This document shows positions 38,266 through 54,600 of a DNA stretch of 64,000 nucleotides, piece by piece (positions within the stretch are counted from its first letter, which is position 1; each line of letters begins with the position of its first letter). The position numbers and the translations under genes are program-made. This DNA comes from Thuidium tamariscinum (Eukaryota; Streptophyta; Bryopsida; Hypnales; Thuidiaceae): the NCBI GenBank assembly GCA_947034885.2, contig OX344754.2:23330501-23394500 (forward strand). The letters are read 5' to 3'. The notes beneath the pieces were generated by a model. It was not told where the DNA came from, did not search any database, and saw only the letters and a program-made list of their open reading frames with translations.

Positions 38266-38335
38266 ATTGGTAGTTATTGCCACTTTTTGGTACATTGTTC
38301 ATACAATGTACCAAAAAGTGGCAGTAACTGCCAAT
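38266..38335. repeat. Near-perfect 70-nt hairpin
   Basis: Arms of 33 bases separated by a 4-base loop (TCAT). The inner 20 bases include CCACTTTTTGGTACATTGT and its exact complement; only a few mismatches occur outward. The size and pairing would suit a small foldback insertion or a short hairpin RNA, but no transcription evidence is available. Confidence 0.8.
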
Positions 38336-38589
38336 CCACTATACCATCTCAATTCTATCTTTATATATTTAAGGGATACATTTGTGATAAAAAAAATGTA
38401 TACCACATGAACATGAAGGCCAAATTCTAATTTTGGTGATAATAGGCTAGTCAACCTTTTATCACCATTAATTCCCAATGCTCCAAATAGAGCAAAATAA
38501 AATAGACTTAAAATTAGTGTACACAATAGAGAGGACTTTCACCATAGTGAAGTAGAAAGCTCACTGTCTCTGTAGCTATATAATGTTAT

Positions 38590-38845
38590 TAGTGTGCCTT
38601 GTGCTGTTGCCACAGTCAAAATCAAAAGATGAAGTATTTTTTAACTTTTTATAACCAAAAATCACTCAAAAATTTATAACTTTTCCATTGTAGATCAAAA
38701 TGCTCCAAATTAAGCCCATACATCCCTCCTTGCCAAGAGCTTTCTGATGGTACCAAAAATGCGAATGGGGGACATACAAGTTGGGAGATCTCAATGTGAC
38801 AAACAAACAAAACAATCCTTTTCTAGAACATCGATCCCTAGATAG
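38590..38845 (+). repeat. Interspersed repeat, copy B
   Basis: Direct repeat of 37391-37653: begins TAGTGTGCCTTGTGCTGTTG and continues with AAATTTATAACTTTTCC, ATCAAAATGCTC, AAGCCCATACATCCCTCC and GGGAGATCTCA in the same order. Divergence from copy A is moderate with small indels. Confidence 0.65.
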
Positions 38846-40354
38846 AACACTCATTTGAATTTTTCTAAGTAGTTACAAAGTTCAATCTACCAACAACTTT
38901 TTCATTGAAGGTTTGTTTTTTTAATCCATGTAAGCTTGTGACAGTCACTAGCTAAGACTAAGAGTGCATCAAAAAAGACTTATCTAAACTCAATCAAACT
39001 ATATGCAATATACTTGAGTGTTCAATTTGAACACTTAATTATTCAATAGTAAACTAGTTCACATTAAAGAGCTAGGTATTTGCAAGAACTTTCTAAACAG
39101 TGCAAAGTTTTTCCTAGAAGGAAAATAGCATATGTTGGAATCAAATATTTTCAAATTGCTCCAAGAAATTTCTAGAGGATGTGAGCTTCACCTATGCCTA
39201 TTCCAAAAATGCCATACAAAATCGGATTAGTGAGGATGCATGAGGTGTATACACTTATAATCGAGCCCATAATGGTGTAGTGCCTTAAAGCGCACCCTAT
39301 TTGAAACAATTAAATGGTGCAGTTATGTCTTGAAAATTGTCAATTAAAGAAGCATTAGGAAAATTTGGCTCCTCAACAGCCTGTTTCAAGCTAGTTTTCT
39401 TTGTTCCCGCAGCAGCGAGGGAATGGCTGACAATAGTTAGTTGACATAAATACGAAAATAAATAAATAAATTTGGACCAATGAAATTGAAAAAAAATATA
39501 ACATGGTTGTCACTTGACCACATCAAAGTACTACTGATCTACAGTCAGTCTTGCAAATTTGGATTGCATGGGAACTTGCAGTCTTCTTTGGGCTGAAATC
39601 TCCTCTAATGTATGGAACTTTTTCATACAAGCATGGCCATTTTGGTTTTGATGCCAGGCTTTTAAGGTCACATCACATGATGGTTTATCTCTTTGACAAG
39701 CTTTTCTTTCTTTTACTGTTTTCAAAACACATGGAGAATTTTCATTGATTTCTGACAAATTTTTCTTTTCCTTGTTGGTTTAAGAACCATTATGTTTTTT
39801 CAATGTTAAGAATTCAATTGCAACTCCTTTTCTTTTCTTTCTAACATTGTAGGAGAGGGGATTTGTATATGTCACTGCTAATTTTCATTACTACCTATGA
39901 GCACTTTTAAATATCCTACTTCCAAAACTTTGTATGCCTACTAAGGTCTTATATAAGTCAAAATCTGAAAATTTACCATGCATTCCTTTGTTTTCTACAC
40001 ATCTCAACACATTCCTGTATTCACTATTATCTACTTGGCCTTCCAATTTTCCACAACCCAATAAGTGGTGCTTTTAGGTGTATCTACCTTAGAAATCAAA
40101 AGAATCTACCTAAAAAAGGATACTTGTGAGGTAGCCATTCTTCACAACACCCTCTCCTGAGTGTAAGCTTCAATTTCAATCTAGTACTTGCTAAAACCTA
40201 CAGCACTCCACAATGAAAAACACTCTTGTGATTGAAACTTTTGAATAAATCAACAAGGAAGCTAAGTTACAAGCTGGTTGGCTGTTACAGCCACTTCATA
40301 GTGCATAGCATAGTGAGAAACATCTATGCACCATGGAAAAAAAAATTAATTTTA
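38846..40354. other. Intergenic, AT-rich, no gene recognised
   Basis: Short frames on both strands at 39531-39758 overlap each other and carry no domain. The only recognisable item is the MITE fragment at 40061-40092, listed separately. Confidence 0.5.
40061..40092 (+). mobile_element. Terminal fragment of the TAAGGTAGGTACACCC MITE family
   Basis: About 30 bases match the right ends of the copies at 32070 and 58087: ATAAGTGGTGCTTTTAGGTG followed by TATCTACCTTAG. The rest of the element is not recognisable to the left, so this is a truncated copy or a strongly decayed one. Confidence 0.55.
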
Positions 40355-40710
40355 ATTTTAAATTTTTTGGGAGGGGGAGGGGTGAATTATAAATTATAAA
40401 TTATAAAATTAAATTTTTTTTTCATTCCTCACCCCACCCTCTACCCCCTCTTCCCTCCCCTCTTGTAATTTTCAAGGGTGGATAGGAGTGCAAACAATAT
40501 GGGATGTATCCCATATTGCACTTGTATTTATATTCTGATTTATATTTGTTCATATTCGTATTCTAATTCGTATTTTGATTTGTATTCGTATTAAGATCCA
40601 ACAACTCTTGATTTTTCTTCGAGGGGAGGTGAAATTTCCCCCCCCCCCATCCAATGGCTCCTGATTTTTGGTGAGGGAGGGGGGTATTGGAAACCAAGGG
40701 TGAACGCAAG
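40355..40710 (-). repeat. Repeat with minisatellite core, right copy in reverse orientation
   Basis: Reverse-orientation counterpart of 37853-38200: G-rich block, then short TATTCGTATTC-like units at about 40530-40600, then C-rich runs including a run of about 10 C at 40638-40648. A short palindrome AATATGGGATGTATCCCATATT is interrupted in the middle at about 40497. Confidence 0.6.
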
Positions 40711-41531
40711 TCACCCTAGATAGTTAGTGGTTTGTGACTACGTGAAATGAATTGGGCATTAAGTATCCCTCAACTCATAGATATCAGAAGGTTGCTTTAG
40801 ACAAGTTTGAAGACTTGTCATTATAATCTTACCATAAGTCATCATAATGATGATGTACATCCATCCTTGAGACTTAATTACACGGAAATCAATATGCCAT
40901 GGAGCTAGAGCCTCTATATCTCATCTTCTAACTAAGCATATTAAGTAGATGTTAGAGCATCCCCACGAGTTGTGCATTTGCAAGGCATGGGCAAGGTTGG
41001 CTTGTGGAGCTCAAAACTTGTGGATGGCTAGTGGGTGCTTCTCCGGCCCACAAAGAGATGGGCAAAACACACAAGAAAGTAAACACGGCACACAAATGAA
41101 TAATGTGAATACACCACCTAGTCTTGGAAAGGTAGAGTGGGGGTAGCCATTATCAAGCTTGTTTCGTGGAAGCCATGCTAGTGGGCCTCGGCTTCCTCTA
41201 GGCTCTCTATGAGAACGGAAGACTTGCTGAATTCTTTGTGAATTGTATTGCTTTAATAGTTTATTCTTTGTTCCATACCTAGAAGACTTTGCCTTCAATT
41301 GTGCCCCCTTACATACCGCACGATGGGTTGCGTCTACCATTTGTCCATCTATTGGCCGTAGTCCGCCATTTCCTTCACTATGCATTGCCTCTCATGGGGC
41401 AAGCATTGTCACCAAGCACTACCATTCGCCAAGTTTGCATCGCTCCCTAAGCCCCCATAGGGATACTCTTAGACTTTAGTATGCTGAAATTACAACATCA
41501 ACCCTTAATCATTTCTCTCACAAATAATTAA

Positions 41532-41533
<2 letters not shown>

Positions 41534-41565
<32 letters not shown>
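41534..41565. repeat. (TA)n microsatellite
   Basis: Uninterrupted TA dinucleotide run of about 32 bases. Confidence 0.9.
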
Positions 41566-41569
<4 letters not shown>

Positions 41570-41940
41570 CTAAGAGATATTGGTACAATTGAATTAATCA
41601 TGGTATGTGGTTGTATCTACCATTCAAATTATCTTAAGAGATAATTTAGCACTGATTTATATGTGTTAGAATTAGTATCTTCAAGGCTTCAATCTAAATA
41701 AAGTTATGGATAGCCTTCAAAAAATATATATCATAGCTATTGATGGGACAATATAGGGTTTTATTCTTAAAAAAATAAAATAAATTATGATTTATAGTCT
41801 TCTTCTAATCTTAGGTAAGAGATCATATTAAATAGCTTTGCAATGAATCAGACCATGTCAAGGTATCATGGCTTGTTTCTATAAATTTTTGTATCTTTTC
41901 AAGCAAGTACCTAGGAGTACAGCTTGAATAAATTGTCTAT

Positions 41941-42010
41941 AAAAACCAAACCAAACCAACTTGAAACCGAACCGAAACCAAACCGAAACCAAACCGAACC
42001 AAACCAAACA
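41941..42010. repeat. AACC-type minisatellite
   Basis: Irregular tandem of AAACC, AAACCGAACC and close variants over about 70 bases, strongly purine/C-biased. Confidence 0.8.
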
Positions 42011-42322
42011 GCCTGCCTGAAGTATAAGTTAGCCATATTGTAGGATCCCACAATACAGTATGCAATTTTTGCTGTGCCAAAGACAATATTTTGGCACCTG
42101 GTCAAGCTTTTACTGCGCATTTTTCATCCCTAAAAAATGTAGGATGGGCTTGACTAAATGGGTTTACTTAGCGTACTGTACAGTTCTGCTGCAGCTTCTC
42201 TCATTCTTATCTCCGTCCGTGTAACCCATTCCTCAAGAAATTGCAAATTGTTCCGTGCCTGATTGCCCTTTTGTTTGTGGATTGCAAGCTCGCCCGCGAG
42301 CCCGATCTCACAATTTCAGAAA

Positions 42323-47548
<5,226 letters not shown>

Positions 47549-49510
47549 AACTTCATGATGAATTTGGGCGAACAAGCTGCAAGAGGAAGCGGCAGTTGGA
47601 TTTCGCTTCCAATGCAAGCGCCTTGGAATTGCTGAATAAACTTCAGGTATTGCTTCATTCAGGAAAAAATCAACAAAGAACCAGGGTCTCCAGAGTGAAT
47701 CATATGTACATATATACTCGAAGTTTTTTCGCTTTTCAGATCCTTCTTCGTAGTTGCAATAAGCTGACTATCGGTATTCGACATGCAGTTTGTTCGTGGA
47801 AGTGATTAGACTTCCCTGTACCCACAGATGCTCAGTAAAGGAATAATTGTACAGATTTTATTGCATTGTTTCTTCCTGGCAGATACTGGGTTTCCTTGGA
47901 TGTTATCGACATGTTGAATTCCTCATGCTCAATCTCTTTAATCTGTTTCGTGTGGTTCCTTGATGTTATCGGAGACAAGGTACAACCATGAAGTCGAGAA
48001 AACGGAGGTTGATTTTCTGGGTTAGAGCATAAGTTGGCGTTCACTCTTTTCGTCTACACTAGTTGTGCTCTTCCTGTCATTAGCAAATTTGATGGGCGCT
48101 TTCACCTTCCTACCGTTAGTGGTATCAAACTATGCTCTTAATTTGACTTGCAACATATTTAGACGTGTTTCCATCTGGTCCTCTTGTAATGTTTCATTAG
48201 AATTGTATACTTTGGTTAATTCTCAGAAATTTAACTCCTCTGAACATAACATAATTGAACATGAAGCGCGGGTGCTCCTTCTCCAGTGGCACTGTAGGTG
48301 GAATTCCATCTATAGTGCCTCTGGGATTCAAGTGGAGACATCAATTCAGCAACTTTCAGCAAAACAAAGGAGCCACAATTTGTAAGAGGCAAAGTGACGA
48401 ACCCTTGAAGTTCAAGAATTTTATGAAATATACACCTCAACCTCAACTTTTGCATTGTCTTTAACCTTGAAAGGACAAGCCTGTGACCATGGATTCAAGT
48501 CTCACAATCCTTCACTCTGTTGTTGCTAGTTTGCAACCATGTATGAAAGAAAAAATTTATAATTATCTTTCAAAGATAGAATCACATGTCTTTTGTGAGT
48601 TATATATATATTTATATATTTATTTATTTATTTGAAATCTGGAATTATTGTTATTCCTTTAAGGAACAAGTGAAGAAAATTCATTTCAAATGCATTTTAT
48701 ACTCAATCTGAAATTTTCACAAAAGACATATATTACAAGCATTATAAAATATCATGGTACAAATCAAAGTTACCATAGCATTAGAATTAAAAAAATCAAC
48801 AAACTATGGTCATAGCCAAAAGTCTTAAATTGCAATGAAATATCAAATTTTCAAATTGGAATAGAAAGTACACTTCATTCCACTAGTATGTTTCAAATTC
48901 AAAAAAATATCATTTCAAGGCTAAAATTCACATTAAATGTATACAATGTAGCCAAAATATACTACTGAGATGATTAGAGCAAGAATCTTTCTTCTTTTGA
49001 AAGTCAACCATACAATAGTGAAGGAATATTCAATACTATTCACATACAATGTACTAAAGCAATTCTCCCTCTGTTCGGGATGAAACATTCTTTTTTTCAC
49101 CATCCTATAATTCCTTGTAAAATCATTCAAAGAAGACAAAACATCCTCAATCATTTCAGATTTCACCATAAACTTCTCCATAAAACTAAAAATATCCCAT
49201 AGATGGCTCTAAGTGAAATTATAGAAAGAAAAAAATGTAGCTATTCATCCATCAAGATTCTTGTCATCTTTGGCTGAAAATCTCATGAATATACCTTATT
49301 CCTCTACATGATCTTATCAACCCTTGTCACATGTGTTCAGAGCTTGTTACAAATAAGTCATCAATCAAATATTCCCTTTGTCCGACTAAAAGCTTCCTAA
49401 TTAGGCTAATTTATAGTCTTTGCAAGAAGAATTTGGGTGGGATAGAGGGAGTACTACAATATAAGTTATCTCCAACATAACAAATTCTTAGGATGTATAA
49501 TAGAACCTCT
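47549..49510. other. 3' flank of dihydropyrimidinase and intergenic sequence
   Basis: The first few hundred bases are GC-richer and should include the 3' untranslated region. A short imperfect palindrome centred on GGTGGAATTCCATC lies at 48284-48316. Simple TATATATTTATATATTTATT sequence occurs at 48602-48632. No further gene is supported. Confidence 0.45.
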
Positions 49511-50479
49511 TTAACCCCTCACCGCCCAAGAGGACTAAAAGTGTCCATCAAGTCAGACTCAAAGTGCTGTAACTTTTGCATCCAATGTCCAAATTCATTG
49601 AAACTTGTTGGAAAAGTTGCGCATTCTAATCTAGTTCTTATAGAACAAATTTCAAATCAATATAAGACATATTGAGTTTTTGAGAGCCATTCAAAGTTCA
49701 TAGGTTCATTTGGATGTAGCACACTGCATTGTGACTGCTGCAACTTTGGGGGATTGTATCTTTTTCATAAAATCTTTTTTTTTGATAAAATTTGTTGTTA
49801 TTTGTTCCCCTCAAGGTCTAGTTATTGTGCTAAAATTTTCATGCCAATCCAAGTTGTTTTGAATGTTTGGGAGCAATTCGAAGTTCAAAATCTAGACATT
49901 TTTGCATTTCAGTCAACTTTGGCGGCTCATAACTTCTTCATACACGATTGCTTTTCAATAATATTTGTTGTAAAAGTTTCACTTACTAATCTATTTTGTG
50001 TGGCTAAAATTTCAGATCCATCGAAGACGTTTTGAGTGACTGAGAAGCATTTTGGTAGAAGGAGCTTCAGCCACAATTGTGATTTTTTCATCTTTTTTCA
50101 CTGTTTTTTGACATTTCAAATCCATTTTTCAAACAAAATGAGTGATTTTTATGAATTTTTTTTCCACCTCAGTGTTTATATTATGGTTTTCAATCACTTT
50201 GTAGTTTAATGTTTTTTCATTTGAGTTGGTTTAGAAATCCAATTTCACCTCCAAATGTGTTTTTAAGAAAATTTCAGCACCTTTTTTGAACACTAAAACA
50301 TTATAATCTTTCAATCTATACGGTCAAATGACCCCAAATTTGTTCCACACCATCTAAAACATGCACACTACAAAATTGTACGGTTGAGATCTTCATACCT
50401 TACTCTAATTTTGACTTTTCAGACTTGCAAAGGCAAGCAGTTTTTAAGCATGGTTGGACCTTGGGCGGTGAGGGGTTAA
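49511..50479. mobile_element. TTAA-bounded element, 969 bp, perfect 16-bp inverted ends
   Basis: Left end TTAACCCCTCACCGCCCAAG at 49511-49530; the right end at 50460-50479 is its exact complement. TTAA at each outer edge is the presumed target duplication, leaving 16-bp perfect terminal inverted repeats starting CCCC. The perfect ends make this the youngest-looking of the TTAA-bounded elements here. The interior (CATAACTTCTTCAT, TTGTAAAAGTTTCA words) has only short frames. It is non-autonomous and of a different sequence family from 25107 and 29659. Confidence 0.82.
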
Positions 50480-51683
50480 CTCAATTGGTCCTGGCCCAAT
50501 CTTCCATGTTGATTTATAAACGTTTATTCACTTTGGAAAAGGTCAGATTTACTTACATTCCTTGTAATTTGGCTCAATCCAAAACCGGTATGACACATTG
50601 AATTACAGAAGTTTATCAGCCTCGAGAAAGCTTAATAAGAGAGGTTCCACTGTACATGGAATGTGCAATTAGAGAGGGTTGAATGTTCCATCAAACCACA
50701 AAATCAACGACCAACTCTGCACCACATTTTGACCCATTTCACAAAACCGACAGCCATGTCAAAACAGGACACGTGCTAGCAAGGTAGGCCCCCACTCATC
50801 TGTGATTTTTTAACCTTTAAAACTTTTCCACAGATGACTGAATCCAAGGAAAAGCGCTTCCTTCAACACATTCAGTTCAGCTGGACGTCCGGAATCTGAA
50901 GGTACCCACCCAGTCAAAAAATCATGCCTGGAAAAGCTCCCATTCTGTGGGATCCAAGTCGGATTTTTGTCTACAATTCGGTATCTACTGTAGTGAAATC
51001 TTAAAATTTGTACGAATCCCTTGAAGAGAGAATCCCATGGACTATCAAAATTTGGAAGAGGACTGAGCATTGCTTGCACCTTTTTTTCTGTTTCGAAGCA
51101 GCTTCACAGGGCCTTGGTTCTTGGTAGAAAGCCATTGACAGACCGACTTCCAAATTCTGACAAGTTTGACGCTTTTGATTGAGGTGAAGCTTGTTTGTGA
51201 TGATTGCTATAGTGTTCAGGTACTAATTAGAAATTGGGTTTTGGATTTCCGGCGCTGGGATTCGAGTTCTGCAGTTTAGGATTTGCCAGGAGTTGATAGG
51301 AAGCAATTCTATTGAAACTAGCCATAGCCAAATCAGAATCAGACAGGGAAGAAATTCTTTCAAAGGTTCGTGGTAGCGGTTCTTGAAACCACACAAATTG
51401 CGTTCACGCCTTCGCAATGATCGACTTGCCTTTCAGTTTGTCATCCTCGGAATTAGTGAATGGTTTTGAATTTTTGTGAATTTGAAACCAAGGTTCTTTT
51501 TCTTTCGCTTCTCTTATAGTCTTTTGAGAGAAGAAAGGGATGATTGTCCGCTCCTGAGCTCATTTTTAAGGTTAGAATGGCCTCCAGGATTCTCAGTTCG
51601 TAGCCGCTGAAACATGGACTGCCTCTTTGTGAGGTGGCGGATTCCGTTTTGACATCGAGGGTTTCAAGACTGGCGATTTGATC
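50480..51683 (+). promoter_or_regulatory. Upstream region of the Kir-like channel gene
   Basis: Spans from the end of the TTAA element to the presumed channel start. The stretch from about 50690 has G+C near that of transcribed sequence, so it likely holds the promoter and 5' untranslated region. No TATA box was assigned. Stops occur in frame ahead of 51684. Confidence 0.35.
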
Positions 51684-54600
51684 ATGGCGTCAGGTAAGTT
51701 TTGTCGGAATTTTTAGAAATGTGAGGGAACCGGTGCATGAATGAGCTTTCTTTTGATAGGGTTATGAATTTGGAGGTGTAGCATGTTCAAGGTCTCCATC
51801 TTTCTAGCAGTTAAGTGAGAACTTGATCACTCTTCTCCATTGTCGATAGCAACTGCGAAATCAAAGTCCCAAATGTCTTACTAACATTTATGTGTATGTT
51901 TCTGGACAGCGAAGAAAACATTTGTAGCAGAGTGTGAGAATGTTGGACCTCGAGGAAAAGCCGCAATTAAAGCAGTGGAGGTATGAGTTAAAATTAGCCA
52001 AGATGGATCCCAAGGTTGTCATTGAAAATGGGGACTACAGTTTCTCAGGAATTGATGCGTCAAGCCTTGAATTGGAAGTTTAGAATTCATTTTATCGACT
52101 CTCATGCTCTAAAAATTCTTTGTGTTGTGTCTGTATTCTTGACTTGCAAGGGAACTTCCTTCCAGTGGTTAGTAATTTTATGTGAAGACAATGGATTGAT
52201 TCACATTAGTGGAGAGAATGAATCATGCTATGTTATGGGCAGGGAAGAGAGTATTCATTCAACTGGCTCGATCTAGTCATGAGATGCCTCAAAAATCATG
52301 CTGCTTTTCAAAGAAGTTTAGGATCAATTTGACCAACAAACCAGAAGTAGAAGAAGAAATTTTAACCGAAAGTTGATGGGTATGAATGCAGGTTTGCCAG
52401 AAGGAGAGTCTTCTAAGCAAAGCCTACGACATCTATATTTATGCTTTGAAGCTCCCTCTTTACATGTTCGTGCTCATAATATTTTCCAGTCCCGTTGTAT
52501 TGAGCGTCCTTTTCACAGGTGGGTTACTTACATCAATTTAGATGCCCTTTCAGGTCTATTGCTTGCCGATCCCAGTACTGCAAAAATGTTTAACACTTGT
52601 AGATTAGGGCATGTTAAGGAACTCAGTTAGTTCATGGAGCCCCGCCTTTGCCAAATGTTCTAGAATTTGGGTGCATTTGATGTGAACATCTATCAATGTT
52701 TGATAATCCTGCAATTTTTCTCATTTTCATGTCTATCTTTTTTTACTCATATTTCAATCAAAATTTGTATTTGAGCTAACAATTTTAATCCATATTGCAA
52801 CTCTCAGGGTTCTACTTGGTGGACATGGAAGGGCTCCACGTGCTCAAGGGAATAGATCCCTGGTGGGACGCTGGAGACGGACCAGGGTTTTTTGAGAAGA
52901 GCATTCGCATTTTCATCTTCAGTTTCTCCTTGTCGACAACTTTCGGAGGGGCGAAAATTGAGGCCATGTCGCCATATGCCTTACTTCTGGCCAATCTCAA
53001 TACGCTCCTTGCCCAGCTCATGTTTGTGTTCTTCAGTGGCGCAGGTATGATTGAGCCTCTAACTCCATTGTAAAATTCTTGATCTGCTTAAATTTTTTTC
53101 TTAAAAACATCTCTACTGTTTAAACAATTCTAATGAATCCCTTCGCTTTAGACTAATTGTTAGACCTCGCTAGTGAGGAGTTAGTGGACACTGTAAGCCA
53201 AATCTCTCCTAAAGAATACAAAGAGGTATATTTTCCAGCTTGGCACCAAAACCATATTTCAAATTCGGAAGGAGCACACTTACACAAGTAAAGTTTACCC
53301 AAATTACAAATGTAAGTACAGCCAAGTTAGACTTTACAATCTATTTGCAGTTGTAGGATGCTGGATTGATAGCTTGTGTTATATTTACCAAGGTTCGGGG
53401 AGATATTTGAGCCCAACCAGCTCATTTCCGTAGTAATTTAATACGAATCTATTTTTTTCCATTGATAATCTTTAGCTATTCACAGCAGTTTTACTTGAAA
53501 TAAAATAGAAAATTTTCTAAGATAGAGACAGGTTATTTGCCTGAAGTTTTGATTTTCAACCGACAATTGGGGCCGATGAACCAGCTCATAAATAATTCAC
53601 TATTTACCGATCCTCTCCATTCTTTGGTATTTCCATGCAGTGTTTCACCGGCTCTCTCAACCTGTGGAACCGGTGCGTTGGTCCATGGTGGCCCTCATCA
53701 CAGATGATCAATATGCAGAGGCCGAATCTCACCTTCCTGGACATGAAGCGCAGAAAACATACAAGTACAACTTCCTAACCCTTTCTCATGATTTTTCTTT
53801 CCAACAACTTGGTGTAGGAAGAGGCAAACTTCCATGTTGTGTCAGAATTTGAAATGAATTTTTGAGTTTCTTAAGAGTCATAGTCGCCTTTGTCAAGTTT
53901 TATTGATGCATTTTTCACTTCTATATGAGTAGGGAGAAACTACGTTGTAGGAACCTTGTTTTCAAACTAAAAGCAACCCAAACATTCAAGTTCAATCAAT
54001 ATAAGAATGGTTTTGTAGAAGTTGGAAACCTGCTTCCCTTGATTTCCATGAGCCACTTGCGGAAATTTTGTTGACCAACAATTCCCAGTTTCCTCTTGCA
54101 ACTTCTGCACATTTTTATGTAGAATTTTGATTTTCGGGGGTTCTTTTATGTAAAGTTTAACTGATTCGAGGTGCATAGAGTCTATTCAAAGTGGCAGTCC
54201 CTCCTAATTGAGTTCCATTTAGTTCCATGGTCTTCGCATTAGACTATGGTGGAAGAAAAGAAAGCACAATCCTTCTCTTTCAACTATGAATGTTTGTTCC
54301 TTTTGCACCTATTTTTAACCCCTAAGCGCCGCCGGCGCCAATTTTTGGCGTTCGGCAGGCTTCAGAGGGGCCCAATATGACTTGAACAGTAGTTTTTTCT
54401 CTTCATTTTATTTTAGTGACCTTTCATGTTGAGTTGTAAAGAGTCTCCAATTGAGTTTTTAGTTTAACTAATGTTTGTTTTTATGTAGTTGAGAAGTAAC
54501 TAGAGAAAACGGATGACAAAATTTGCCATTTTAGTGTATTTTGAGAAATTGACAAAATTTGAAATTTCTCCTTGAAAATGACATTTTCTGAGTTTGAGTC

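Larger units (their letters stand above)
40711..42262. other. Intergenic and upstream region of the dihydropyrimidinase gene
   Basis: Includes a (TA)n run at 41534-41565 and a minisatellite of AAACCGAACC-like units at 41941-42010. A GC-richer piece at 40940-41480 has open frames on both strands but no domain. From about 42180 G+C rises toward the dihydropyrimidinase start and probably includes its leader. Confidence 0.45.

Noticed and set aside
40949-41479. Open frames on both strands in a GC-richer patch.
   Set aside because: No domain, mutual overlap, and no splice context that would join them to a gene.
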